The notes under the pieces are model-generated. The model worked only from the letters and a program-made list of their open reading frames with translations, did no database searches and was not told where the DNA came from. The translations under genes and the position numbers were made by a program. From contig DYKG01000001.1 of the NCBI GenBank assembly GCA_020722725.1, positions 151,106-215,105 of the forward strand: 64,000 bases of DNA, given 5' to 3'. The stretch is from Candidatus Methylomirabilis sp. (GTDB lineage: Bacteria; Muiribacteriota; Ozemobacteria; Ozemobacterales; Ozemobacteraceae). This document shows, piece after piece, positions 9,131-18,093 of this stretch (position 1 is its first letter; every line of letters begins with the position of its first letter).

Positions 9131-9171
9131 AAAAAAGCCTCGGTTGTTGTTTCAGCTGCCGAGGCTTTTTT
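9131..9171. terminator. Bidirectional intrinsic terminator
   Basis: AAAAAAGCCTCGG ... CCGAGGCTTTTTT between convergent genes. Confidence 0.88.
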
Positions 9172-9182
9172 ATTTAATCTTT

Positions 9183-9623
9183 TTACTCATCATCATCGTA
9201 ATCGGTCGGGCGGCGGCGATTGGCTTTTTTGCCGCTGTTCTGTCTTTTGGTAGCCACTCTTTTTGCTTTGGAAGCTTTGGTCGGTTTGGTCGGGCGGCGA
9301 ATTGCCGGAGGGTTGAGAGCTTTTTCGATCATTGATTTAAGTTTGTCGCAGGCATCGAGCAAGTTGCGATATTGTTCACGATATTTCTGGCTGGTTACGA
9401 TAATGCAGCCTTCGGCATCGAGTCGGTTTCTTGCGGCTTCAAGCAGACGAGAGACCACATGAACGGGAAGTTGTGGACAGATAGCAGGGTTAAAACGCAA
9501 TTCAATGCAGGTTGCAACCTTGTTAACGTTCTGGCCACCGGGCCCAGACGACCTTACTGCGCTGACCTGAATCAATTCAGCGGGAATAACTATTTCATCA
9601 TTGATCTGTATCGGCAGATTCAT
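9183..9623 (-). CDS. arfB: ArfB/YaeJ-like peptidyl-tRNA hydrolase (ribosome rescue)
   Basis: VSAVRSSGPGGQNVNKVATCIELRF (GGQ) plus a basic C-terminal tail KASKAKRVATKRQNSGKKANRRRP; too short for RF1/RF2. Confidence 0.88.
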   Translation of the reverse strand: MNLPIQINDEIVIPAELIQVSAVRSSGPGGQNVNKVATCIELRFNPAICPQLPVHVVSRLLEAARNRLDAEGCIIVTSQKYREQYRNLLDACDKLKSMIEKALNPPAIRRPTKPTKASKAKRVATKRQNSGKKANRRRPTDYDDDE

Positions 9624-10609
9624 TCTTTTAAAACCTCGACCAGCCAGGCCAGTGCCCGTGATAAATCAATTGCGCCCATGCATGGCATCAGTTTACATTG
9701 GTTACAGCGGGTGGTGCAACTTTCAACCGAAGGCATCAGCACCAGATTTTTTTGGGCAACCGGCCCCCATCTTTTAGGGGTCATGGCTGGAACCGGCGGG
9801 AAAAATGCCAGAACCGGCAGACCAACTGCGGCGGCCAGATGCATCGGGCCCGTTGAACCGCCGATGAAAGCACGGCACCATTGCATGACCGCCGCGAGAA
9901 CCGCAAAATCCGGCACATTTTTTAGAAAATCAAGCTGCTCTTTCCGGCAATCGGCAAAAGCCCCGCTCATTTTTTCTTCACCGGGCCCAAGACTGACCAA
10001 AATTTCAAACCCTGCTGAAATTAGTTGCTGAGCTATTTCTGCGTAGCTTTCTGGTGAAAGGTTGTGTGCTGAACCACCATGACCGGGGTGAATCAAAACC
10101 GGTTTTTTTACTTTGAGCTTTGAAAAGATTTCTCTTGCCGCCGACTGATCAGCCGGCCCCGGCACAAAAGAAGGGCCGGAAAGGTTGATATTGCTGACCA
10201 GGCCTTCAAGAAGCTGCAGATTATACTGAAACTCATGTTTTTCATTGCGTGAACGTTTCTGAACCCGGCGATCACTGAGAAAAAACTGCCAGACATTCGA
10301 GGCGCGACCGACTCTGCGAACTATTCCCGCCAAAAATGCTGCTAGAATGACTCGGGCAGCGGGGTGAACGATTATAATCATATCTGCGGCACAATCGCGA
10401 AACGCTTTGCTTAAAGCAAGGATTGAGGGGTAATCGTCATCGACGAGCACTTCATTTACCTCAGGGCAAAGCCTGATCAACGATGCGGTATAGTGCTTCA
10501 CATGCGCAATTATTCTCGCATCGGGAAATTGTCGGCGCAGCTCTCTGAACATCGGACTGGTCAAAATCAGGTCGCCGGCTTTGTCGGTGCGCGAAACAAT
10601 GATATTCAC
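9620..10609 (-). CDS. Glycosyltransferase family 9 (heptosyltransferase-like)
   Basis: MNIIVSRTDKAGDLILTSPMFRELRRQFP, VLIHPGHGGSAHNLSPESYAEIA, FIGGSTGPMHLAAAVGLPVLAFFPP. Confidence 0.88.
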   Translation of the reverse strand: MNIIVSRTDKAGDLILTSPMFRELRRQFPDARIIAHVKHYTASLIRLCPEVNEVLVDDDYPSILALSKAFRDCAADMIIIVHPAARVILAAFLAGIVRRVGRASNVWQFFLSDRRVQKRSRNEKHEFQYNLQLLEGLVSNINLSGPSFVPGPADQSAAREIFSKLKVKKPVLIHPGHGGSAHNLSPESYAEIAQQLISAGFEILVSLGPGEEKMSGAFADCRKEQLDFLKNVPDFAVLAAVMQWCRAFIGGSTGPMHLAAAVGLPVLAFFPPVPAMTPKRWGPVAQKNLVLMPSVESCTTRCNQCKLMPCMGAIDLSRALAWLVEVLKE

Positions 10610-11610
10610 AGGCTTTGGCCCACCATTTGCGAAAAGACTTCAGCAATTCTTTCTGCCGAGATGCTGTTCATGCAGATATGATCGGCTCTGGGGCAGGTTT
10701 TTAATCGGCAAGGCGCCTGTGGGCATTTTTCTGACCCGTAAACATAGACCGTTTTTTCAGAAAGGGCACCAGTTCTGGCCATATCGGTAGGGCCGACCGG
10801 AATGATGGCGGGCAGTCGAAACAGAGCGGCCAGGTGCATAGTACCTGAATCATTGGCGATGAGCGCTTTGGCGTGGCTCAGCAGAACTGCCAGCTCGGTC
10901 AGGCTGGTTTTGCCGGCCAGCGATTTAACCGAGTTGCATCGGGTGGCAGTCTTTTGTGCGATCTCATGCTCGGCTTCGCTGCCTGATACCAGAATTTTCA
11001 GCCCTGGATAACGATTTGCGATGATTTCAGCAACCTCAGCAAATTTTTCTGGATGCCAGCGCTTTGCCGCACCGAAGGCGGCGCCGGGGGCGAGAATAAT
11101 AAAAGGTTCGTATGGTTCAAGAGCAAACCGGCGAACCGTTTCGACAACCCGCGACCGGTCAAAACAAATTTCGGGCAATGGCGGCTGCTGATCGGCAAGC
11201 CCCGCTTCTTTTACCAGATTGAAATGCAGGGTCGATTCGTGGATTTCTTTAAAATTTCCGGGTTTGGCAATGGCCTGACTGAGAAAGAGCTTTCTTCCCT
11301 GGGTGTTATAGCCGATCGAAGGGGCGTCGCAGGCCCAAGAAACCAGTGCTGCTCTTAAAGAATCGGGCAAGACCACGATCTGATCAAAGCCCTCTTTTTT
11401 TAATTTTCGCATTTTCTGCAACCCGGCAAAAATCGGGCCGTTGGTAGCAACCGCATGTACTGATGCAAAACGGTTGATGATCTGGTAAGCCTCTACCAGA
11501 TGCGGGCGGGTTAGAATGTGCACTTCATGCCTTTCTGCGGCAGCAAGCAACGCCGGCAGCGACATGATTACATCGCCAAGCCAGTTGAGGCCGATAAAAA
11601 GAATTTTCAT
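10606..11610 (-). CDS. Heptosyltransferase II-like (GT9)
   Basis: MKILFIGLNWLGDVIMSLPALLA, ILAPGAAFGAAKRWHPEKFAEVA, LIANDSGTMHLAALFRLPAIIPVGPTDMART, CPQAPCRLKTCPRADHICM. Confidence 0.9.
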   Translation of the reverse strand: MKILFIGLNWLGDVIMSLPALLAAAERHEVHILTRPHLVEAYQIINRFASVHAVATNGPIFAGLQKMRKLKKEGFDQIVVLPDSLRAALVSWACDAPSIGYNTQGRKLFLSQAIAKPGNFKEIHESTLHFNLVKEAGLADQQPPLPEICFDRSRVVETVRRFALEPYEPFIILAPGAAFGAAKRWHPEKFAEVAEIIANRYPGLKILVSGSEAEHEIAQKTATRCNSVKSLAGKTSLTELAVLLSHAKALIANDSGTMHLAALFRLPAIIPVGPTDMARTGALSEKTVYVYGSEKCPQAPCRLKTCPRADHICMNSISAERIAEVFSQMVGQSL

Positions 11611-12581
11611 GGTTGCTTCTCGAAGAAATTGAAGATGGCGGTGGCAGTGCTTTCAGGCTCAAGATCACGGCAGGCAGAATGCTGTAGCGGGCAGACCGCC
11701 CTTTGCCCATGCAGGCTGCATGGTTTGCAGTCGAGATCTTTTGAAATAACAAGCGCCTTAGGCCCCGGGACCGGGCTGAAGCCAAGAACCGGCGAAGTTT
11801 GCAGAAAAATGCCGGCGACTTTGGCATCAACGGCGCGGGCAAGGTGCATCGGCCCGGAATCGGATGAAATTACTCCGGCTGACCAGTAGAGCAGCCCGGC
11901 GAGCTGTTCAAGCGAAATGGCGTTGCGCAGATCGGTCAGACCCGCAAGACCATCGATCGGCATTTTCCCGGTGCCGATCAGGGCTATGGGAAGCGGGGAC
12001 TGCAGGCAGATCTGCCGTAACAGACTTTCAGGCAGAACTTTGCCTGGGTGCGAAGCATCGGCATGCAGGGCAAAAAAGCCATGGGGAGCCAGGTTCAGCC
12101 CGGCCAGATCAACTTTACTTCGCTCGATAAAGTTGGGTGCTAAAACGATTTTGGGGTCGGGCTTTTCAATGTTTCTGCCGCAGGTCTCGGCGTATTTTTG
12201 CCAGACCGGCCGCTGGTCGGCAAAGCGCAACGGAAAATTGCCGCGCAGAACCTGAAGTTGCTCTGACATTGAACGTTTCTGGTAACTGGTCTGTTTTGGT
12301 GTTTTAACCAGGAGCCTCAGAGCGATGGTTGCCAATTTTCCCTGAAGGTCGTGAAGTGCGCCGGCGTCGAGTCGGTTCAGCGTCAAGGCCAGGCGCAGCA
12401 GATCGGTGGTGCCGTCGAAGAAATGCACTCTCGCCGGCAGAAATCGTGCAAGTTCATGCCAGCGCCGGTTAATAACCAGATGGGCCTCGATGCCCGAGTT
12501 TTCAAGATCACGCAGACAGGGAACGGTGAGAAGAATATCGCCCATGGCGTTGAGCCGAAGCAGGATTTCTCTTGGTTTCAT
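11607..12581 (-). CDS. Glycosyltransferase family 9
   Basis: MKPREILLRLNAMGDILLTVPCLRDL, VISSDSGPMHLARAVDAKVAGIF, C-rich C-terminus; 4-nt overlap with the next GT9 gene. Confidence 0.86.
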   Translation of the reverse strand: MKPREILLRLNAMGDILLTVPCLRDLENSGIEAHLVINRRWHELARFLPARVHFFDGTTDLLRLALTLNRLDAGALHDLQGKLATIALRLLVKTPKQTSYQKRSMSEQLQVLRGNFPLRFADQRPVWQKYAETCGRNIEKPDPKIVLAPNFIERSKVDLAGLNLAPHGFFALHADASHPGKVLPESLLRQICLQSPLPIALIGTGKMPIDGLAGLTDLRNAISLEQLAGLLYWSAGVISSDSGPMHLARAVDAKVAGIFLQTSPVLGFSPVPGPKALVISKDLDCKPCSLHGQRAVCPLQHSACRDLEPESTATAIFNFFEKQP

Positions 12582-12587
12582 GAAAAA

Positions 12588-13853
12588 TCAGGGGAGCAGA
12601 TGCAACTGCTGAAGTTTTTCAATGGTACGCCCAGAGGCCCCGGCCATGCAGTCGAGAACTTTTCTGGCCCTACGACCCATATCAGCAAAATCATCGGGCT
12701 GGTCAAGCCAGTTTCTTAGGGTTTTCTGCAGGCTGTCGGCATCGGTTACGGTTATGACAGCCCTTTCGCGGTTCAGGGCCATCATTTCATAACGGAAATT
12801 AAAGGTCTCGGGCCCGGTCAAAATGGGAACGGCGCAGGCAGCCGGTTCCATGAGGTTGTGCCCGCCTCGTTTGATCAGGCTGCCGCCCACAAATGCCAGG
12901 TCGGAAACAGCGTAAAAGCTGCGCAGTTCGCCGAGGGTATCAGCAAGAATTACCCGACCGGCAGTTACATGCGGGGTCGATGCCAGTGAAAAATCAAGTT
13001 TTCGGTTTTTCAGCAGGTCGATGACCTCGTTGGTTCGCTTTACATGACGAGGTGCGATGACGACGGCAGCATTAAGATCAGGCCAGAGAGGTTCGAGTGC
13101 GTCGAGAATGATTTCTTCTTCACCGGGATGAGTGCTGCCAAAGCAGATTACCTGTCGGCGGGCAGGTATTCCAAAGCGCTGTTTGAAATTATTCTGGTCC
13201 ACATCGGGTCTGGTGAAGTCGTATTTGAAGCAGCCAAGCGTATTTATTCTGGCCGAATCGACCCCGAGAATCTTGAAGCGCCGCTGATAATGCTTTTCCT
13301 GGGGGAAAACAAAGGCAAAATTTTCAACCGCGCTTGAAAAAACCGGCCACATTATTCGCATCAGACGCACCGATTTTTCGTTGATGCGCCCGTTGATTAT
13401 GCCATAGGGAACGTTTTTGCGGGCAAGGGTATCGAGCAGCAGCGGCCAGATTTCGGTTTCGCTGATCAGCATCACTCTGGGCCTGATTTTTTCGATGAAA
13501 GGCACGGTAAAAGCCGGCAGTTCGATGGGAAGCAGGGTTGCAAGCCCGCACAGCTCTTCTTTGCGCAGATGGCGAAGACCATCCATGGTGGTTGAAGTGC
13601 AGATCAGCCTTTCTTTGCCGTAGATGGCGGCAAGCTGTTGCAAAAAAGGCTTCAGGGTTATGAATTCACCGAGGGAAGCCCCGTGAATCCAGATTGTTCC
13701 GGTTTCGGGTGGGGTGTAGTCTTCAGGCAGAATGCCTTTGCGCATGGCAAATTCGTCTTTTTCAATCCGGCGCGGTGGAAAAAGATCGAGCAGCTCAACT
13801 ACCGCCCGCAGTACCCATTGATAGCTTTTGAGGTAAATACGGCTCATAATCAA
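12588..13853 (-). CDS. waaA: 3-deoxy-D-manno-octulosonic acid (Kdo) transferase
   Basis: TIWIHGASLGEFITLKPFLQQL, ISETEIWPLLLDTLARKNVPYGIINGRINEKS, FGSTHPGEEEIILDAL, FVGGSLIKRGGHNLMEPAACAVPILTGP. Confidence 0.94.
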   Translation of the reverse strand: MIMSRIYLKSYQWVLRAVVELLDLFPPRRIEKDEFAMRKGILPEDYTPPETGTIWIHGASLGEFITLKPFLQQLAAIYGKERLICTSTTMDGLRHLRKEELCGLATLLPIELPAFTVPFIEKIRPRVMLISETEIWPLLLDTLARKNVPYGIINGRINEKSVRLMRIMWPVFSSAVENFAFVFPQEKHYQRRFKILGVDSARINTLGCFKYDFTRPDVDQNNFKQRFGIPARRQVICFGSTHPGEEEIILDALEPLWPDLNAAVVIAPRHVKRTNEVIDLLKNRKLDFSLASTPHVTAGRVILADTLGELRSFYAVSDLAFVGGSLIKRGGHNLMEPAACAVPILTGPETFNFRYEMMALNRERAVITVTDADSLQKTLRNWLDQPDDFADMGRRARKVLDCMAGASGRTIEKLQQLHLLP

Positions 13854-13981
13854 CCAGACGACGCGTTTATACTGTCAGAAAAAATCGCAAGGGGCGACTT
13901 TCAGGTCAGCTTTCCTTATAACATAATACAGAAGAATTTTATGTAATTGTTATAAAATCTGATTTGCATTATACAATTTTG

Positions 13982-15052
13982 TCAAAGAAGATTCAAAATT
14001 TTGACTGAATCGTTTTCGGGGGCATCTTCGGGTCTGGTTTTCCAGCGTCGATGCAGCCAGAACCATTGTTTCGGCTGTTGTCTGACCATTTGTTCAACAA
14101 TTTGCGTATAATCACGGGTCATCTTCTGATGCCCTTCAACATCATCAGAATAATTTTCAGGAAAAATTGCCGGCCAGATTTTCAGCCGATGTCTGCCATT
14201 AAAGTCAGGAAAAAGAGCCAGCGGTACAATTGGTGCACCCGTTTTGATGGAAATGGCGGCCGGCCCGGTTGGTGCTGAAGCCCAGGCTTTGAAAAAAGGC
14301 ACGAAAATGCCCTGTTTTCCGTTATCCTGATCGACCATCAAGGCAAGAATATGACCTTTTCTCAATGATTTAAGAATTTCTCTTATGCCAAAACCCGAGT
14401 CGGTGGTGCGGGCCCCGTGTTTTTGCCGCATTTCTTCCATCCAGCGATCTACTTCAGGGTTGTTCTGGCGCCTCACCACAACGGTAACCGGTAGCCCGTT
14501 CAGTGAAAGCCAGGGTGGCACCAGTTCCCACAAGCCAAAGTGCCCGGAAATAATAATCGCGCCTTTTTTGCGACTCAGGGCCTGCTTCAGAATCGCCATA
14601 TCAGCGCAGTATAGCCGGGTGTTCAAATCTTCATTTGACATGAATTTCAGGCCGGACATTTCAAATGCGTTAAGGAGAAAGTTGAAATAAACCTGTCGTG
14701 CCATTTTTACAGCCTCATCGGGGCTCAGCTCAAGGTGCAGGCTTATGGCCGAAATGACGTATTTGCGACGCAACTGCAGGATGTCGAAGGCCAGCCAGGT
14801 CAGCAGTGCTGCAAGTTTGCGGCGTTGGGTAATTTTCATGCTACCGGTGATTTTCGCCAGCAGGTCGAGCAGCATGCATTGAACCTTGTATCCGAAATTT
14901 TTTATATACAAAGGCTCGTTGAAAAATTCATATTTTTTACACCGATTCGACCAGCCAAGCGGACTCAGTAACCGAAAAAAGGCGGTCATTGAGCCTGTCG
15001 AAATGCCCGCCCTTGAGAAATAGTCAATGAGTTTTTGTGTGAAAAAGCTCAT
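13982..15052 (-). CDS. lpxL: Lipid A biosynthesis lauroyl-type acyltransferase (LpxL/HtrB family)
   Basis: IISGHFGLWELVPPWL, VVVRRQNNPEVDRWMEEMRQKHG, LMVDQDNGKQGIFVPFFKAWASAPTGPAAISIKTGAPIVPL. Start assigned to MSFFTQKL; the ORF track extends to 15166. Confidence 0.88.
   Translation of the reverse strand: MSFFTQKLIDYFSRAGISTGSMTAFFRLLSPLGWSNRCKKYEFFNEPLYIKNFGYKVQCMLLDLLAKITGSMKITQRRKLAALLTWLAFDILQLRRKYVISAISLHLELSPDEAVKMARQVYFNFLLNAFEMSGLKFMSNEDLNTRLYCADMAILKQALSRKKGAIIISGHFGLWELVPPWLSLNGLPVTVVVRRQNNPEVDRWMEEMRQKHGARTTDSGFGIREILKSLRKGHILALMVDQDNGKQGIFVPFFKAWASAPTGPAAISIKTGAPIVPLALFPDFNGRHRLKIWPAIFPENYSDDVEGHQKMTRDYTQIVEQMVRQQPKQWFWLHRRWKTRPEDAPENDSVKILNLL
14951..15010 (-). repeat. Dispersed repeat, copy C (inside the lpxL coding region)
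   Basis: GCGGGCATTTCGACAGGCTCAATGACCGCCTTTTTTCGGTTACTGAGTCCGCTTGGCTGG; 35/42 match to copy B (20319-20360), 34/40 to copy A. Confidence 0.55.
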
Positions 15053-15116
15053 CGAACGTTCACGCTTTTCCTGAAACAAAAGAACGAGCTTATGTATAAT
15101 GAACCAGGCGTTGTTT

Positions 15117-16286
15117 TCATTTTTTTCTTTTAAACGCTTTTTTAAAATTTCGCAGCTTGAATGCAAGATTCAACAGCGGGCTTTTATGGGCTTCGATTGC
15201 ATCAACCGGGCAGACTTCCATACAGCAGAAGCATGAAATACAGGTTTTTCGGTCGAATTGAGCCGCTTTGTCAACGATATCTATGGCATTTACCGGGCAG
15301 ATTCCTTTGCATCTGCCGCAGCCGATACAGGTTCTGGCTTTTAACGCCGGCCCGGCCCAAACAAGCTTTTTCAGTGAGTTCAACAGCAGATCGGGCAGGT
15401 AATCCTGAACCGGTCTGCCGGGAACCTTATAGTTGGTGATTTTAACATCATTGGGTGAATCACCCTGAAATTCAAGCTGATCAGCATTTGCCGGACCCCA
15501 GTTCAGTTTGCGGGCGCGATTTAACATGCTGATTGTGTTTTCGTCGATGCCGCCGATTCTGCAGATGGCGCGATCGATGGCAACCGGGCAGGTTGATGCC
15601 ATGACGAAACCGGGAAAAATTCGATTGCCCCCCGCCGGGCCCTGGCCTTCCATGCCTTCAATAGCATCGAGAATCGTTATGCAGGCTGGCAGATGCCGGG
15701 CAAAATCGACAATAAAGTTGCTGAATTCGAGCGACTTGGGAAATACCTTGTGCCATACCGCTTTCTGAAGCCCGGGCACCAGGCCAAACAGGTTTTTTAC
15801 CGCACCGGTTATGCGGGTCAGATTATGGGTCTTCAGCTTGGGCAGATTGACGATAAGATCAGCATCAAAAGCAAGTTTAACTACGTGGACCTGATGGTTT
15901 TGACGATTGGTTGAAATTTCAATTGTTTGTTTGGTAATGGTTTCGAAACAGACCAGCTCAGCCCCTGAATTTTTTGCCGCCTCGGCAAAACCGGTGCGCG
16001 ACCAGTATTCTTCGGCACGACCAAAAACTGCCGGCGGACTGTCGCCGATGAGCACTTTTGCCCCGGCTTTGACAAAATACTCAGCAACCGCTTCGACGAT
16101 GGCCGGGTGGGTTGTGGCCGCATGATCGGGGGTTTTGCACGATAGCATGTTGGGTTTGACCAGAACCGTCTGCCCCTTTTTGATCAGCGGCCTTTCGACG
16201 GCGACCTGGTCGAGAAGTTCGGTGACGGCTTCAGCGACTTTCGGGTAATGGTAATCAGGGCATTTTTTCAAATAAATTCTGGTCAT
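15117..16286 (-). CDS. DUF362 protein with C-terminal 2x[4Fe-4S] ferredoxin domain
   Basis: VLVKPNMLSCKTPDHAATTHPAIVEAVAEYF, LIVNLPKLKTHNLTRITGAVKNLFG, CIGCGRCKGICP and CISCFCCMEVCP. Confidence 0.88.
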   Translation of the reverse strand: MTRIYLKKCPDYHYPKVAEAVTELLDQVAVERPLIKKGQTVLVKPNMLSCKTPDHAATTHPAIVEAVAEYFVKAGAKVLIGDSPPAVFGRAEEYWSRTGFAEAAKNSGAELVCFETITKQTIEISTNRQNHQVHVVKLAFDADLIVNLPKLKTHNLTRITGAVKNLFGLVPGLQKAVWHKVFPKSLEFSNFIVDFARHLPACITILDAIEGMEGQGPAGGNRIFPGFVMASTCPVAIDRAICRIGGIDENTISMLNRARKLNWGPANADQLEFQGDSPNDVKITNYKVPGRPVQDYLPDLLLNSLKKLVWAGPALKARTCIGCGRCKGICPVNAIDIVDKAAQFDRKTCISCFCCMEVCPVDAIEAHKSPLLNLAFKLRNFKKAFKRKK

Positions 16287-16287
16287 T

Positions 16288-17280
16288 TTATGGCGTCTGT
16301 CTGATGATTGGATGATTCAACAGGTGGTCTTGAATCAACGGTGGCGGGTTAGGTCCATGTCCTGCCTGAGGCTCATGGGGATCGGCTTTGAGCAACGGCA
16401 GATCGGGCCAGGGGCCCCTGCTCAGCACTTTGCGTGGCCAGGGTGAGATTTCCAGGCCATATTCGCGTTCGATGATAATGCACTGGTTGAGGTAAACGAT
16501 TTTGCTGAGAATCTGGCCGAACGGAATGTTTCTGAAAGAGCAATAAACGGGAAAATGCAGGTCACGGGGAAACTGAATCGGAGTTTTACCGCCAAGAGCC
16601 AGTTTCTTGAGCACATGTTGAATATCGTCGCCGCGGGAAAATAGAATTCCCGGCTGGTTAAGTCCGGGGTAACGCAGTGAAAGAAGCTCCGGGTGGCTTT
16701 GATTCATGCGTTCCAGCACTTCCGTCCATTCTTCGCCTGCCGGTTTTACGGGCAGAACCAGCATTACCGGCCCGGCGAGGGCAAAACGGTGATGGGGGGG
16801 CAGAAGCTTTTTCATCAATTTGCTGATACTGCCGCCGTGATTGCCGGGCACCACCGCTCCGCCCGCCTGAAAATGCATCACAGCCTGATATCCAAAGCCA
16901 TGTGCCAGCAGTTCAACGGTTTCCCACAATGAAATGGGGTGTCCGTAAAATGACCAACCCTGGTGATATCTTGGGCGCTTTTTCGGGTAAAGGTAGATTT
17001 CAACGAAGCTGCCGGTTGATGCCCTTTTGAAAAGAATGCTTTCGCGTCTGATCTGTTCAACTGTCCATTCATCGTCGAGTCGCATCTTGTCGACTACGTG
17101 GTGTTTCTGCCGGTCATAAATCAGCAGCGCCCTGGGGTTATCCTGGTGATACAAAATTGCTTTAATAACCGGTTCATCGCCGGTGCGTTGCTGGTATTCG
17201 GCAAAAGCGTCGGCGGGCAGAAAAAAAGAGAAAATAAAAGCTAATACCACCGTTAGGTGCTTGAAGGATTCAGTCTTCAT
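16288..17280 (-). CDS. Secreted hypothetical protein
   Basis: Signal peptide MKTESFKHLTVVLAFIFSFFLPADAFAEYQ; start at 17280 overlaps the stop of the upstream gene. Confidence 0.7.
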   Translation of the reverse strand: MKTESFKHLTVVLAFIFSFFLPADAFAEYQQRTGDEPVIKAILYHQDNPRALLIYDRQKHHVVDKMRLDDEWTVEQIRRESILFKRASTGSFVEIYLYPKKRPRYHQGWSFYGHPISLWETVELLAHGFGYQAVMHFQAGGAVVPGNHGGSISKLMKKLLPPHHRFALAGPVMLVLPVKPAGEEWTEVLERMNQSHPELLSLRYPGLNQPGILFSRGDDIQHVLKKLALGGKTPIQFPRDLHFPVYCSFRNIPFGQILSKIVYLNQCIIIEREYGLEISPWPRKVLSRGPWPDLPLLKADPHEPQAGHGPNPPPLIQDHLLNHPIIRQTP

Positions 17281-17989
17281 TTTGATTATCCAGTTCTTCT
17301 TCTTCTTCTTCTGCTTTTTTCTTGCTTTCAGTATAGAACGATTTGAATTTGCTGGTCGGGCGGTAGAATTGGCGTGAAGGGTCATTTTTTGCCGATCTGG
17401 CTTCGCCCGTTTTTTTCTGGTCTGAAGGTCGGCCAAAAATGAGTTTCTGCAGCTCAAGAGCTTTGGCAAAGTCTTCTTCGCTCAGCTGTGAAATGGCCGA
17501 GGCAACGTCACTCTTATGGTTGCCGATTAGCTGAAGAAGCTGCGATGCAGCCTCGATGCGACGGTCGAGAGCGACTTTTTCGCTGGTGAGCCGCTCTTTT
17601 TCGCCGGGGTCGGTGATGGTTTTGAGAAGTTCTTCAAGGTCGGTGCGGCTTTTTTCAAGCTTCTGCCGGTTTTCTTCAGAAAAGCCGATGGTGTTGCTCA
17701 GGTTTGCGGTGTCTGAAGCTTTCTTTTCGCTGGTAGCCTTGATTGCTTTTTCCCTGAGCTTCGAAAAATCGGGCAATTTTGGTCTAAAGCGGCCCCTGCC
17801 GGATTCTAAGCCGGCGGCCTGGCCGGTTTCAGGGTCGAGAGGTGCCTGGGGTTGAGCCAGTTCTTTCTGTACCGGTTTGAATTCCACTTCATCCATCCAG
17901 GCGGGAAAATCGCCAGCGCGGGCGGGCCAAGGCAGCAGCATGGCTGCGAGTATGAGTTTTGGCAAATTTTTGCGGAAAAAATTCAACAT
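17270..17989 (-). CDS. Secreted coiled-coil hypothetical protein, acidic C-terminus
   Basis: Signal peptide LPKLILAAMLLPWPARA; helical charged body; KKKAEEEEEELDNQNED end. Confidence 0.72.
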   Translation of the reverse strand: MLNFFRKNLPKLILAAMLLPWPARAGDFPAWMDEVEFKPVQKELAQPQAPLDPETGQAAGLESGRGRFRPKLPDFSKLREKAIKATSEKKASDTANLSNTIGFSEENRQKLEKSRTDLEELLKTITDPGEKERLTSEKVALDRRIEAASQLLQLIGNHKSDVASAISQLSEEDFAKALELQKLIFGRPSDQKKTGEARSAKNDPSRQFYRPTSKFKSFYTESKKKAEEEEEELDNQNED

Positions 17990-18093
17990 GCCGCTTTATG
18001 TACCATAGATTATTCATTAATGGCAATATGGTGCTGCGGGTAAGCAGAATTTTCAGTATAATTTTAAAATAACCTTAAAACAGGAAATCGACC

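Noticed and set aside
9372-10031. 219-aa plus-strand ORF
   Set aside because: Antisense to arfB and a GT9 gene, both with clear motifs; no domain features.
16794-16800. G7 homopolymer tracts in coding genes (also near 23895, 28804 and 61587) as phase-variation loci
   Set aside because: Seven bases is short for contingency switching, genes are intact in this assembly, and the products are not typical phase-variable surface proteins.
17290-17315. TTC trinucleotide run in the 17270-17989 gene
   Set aside because: Explained by a poly-Glu coding stretch (KKKAEEEEEELD); in-frame length change only.
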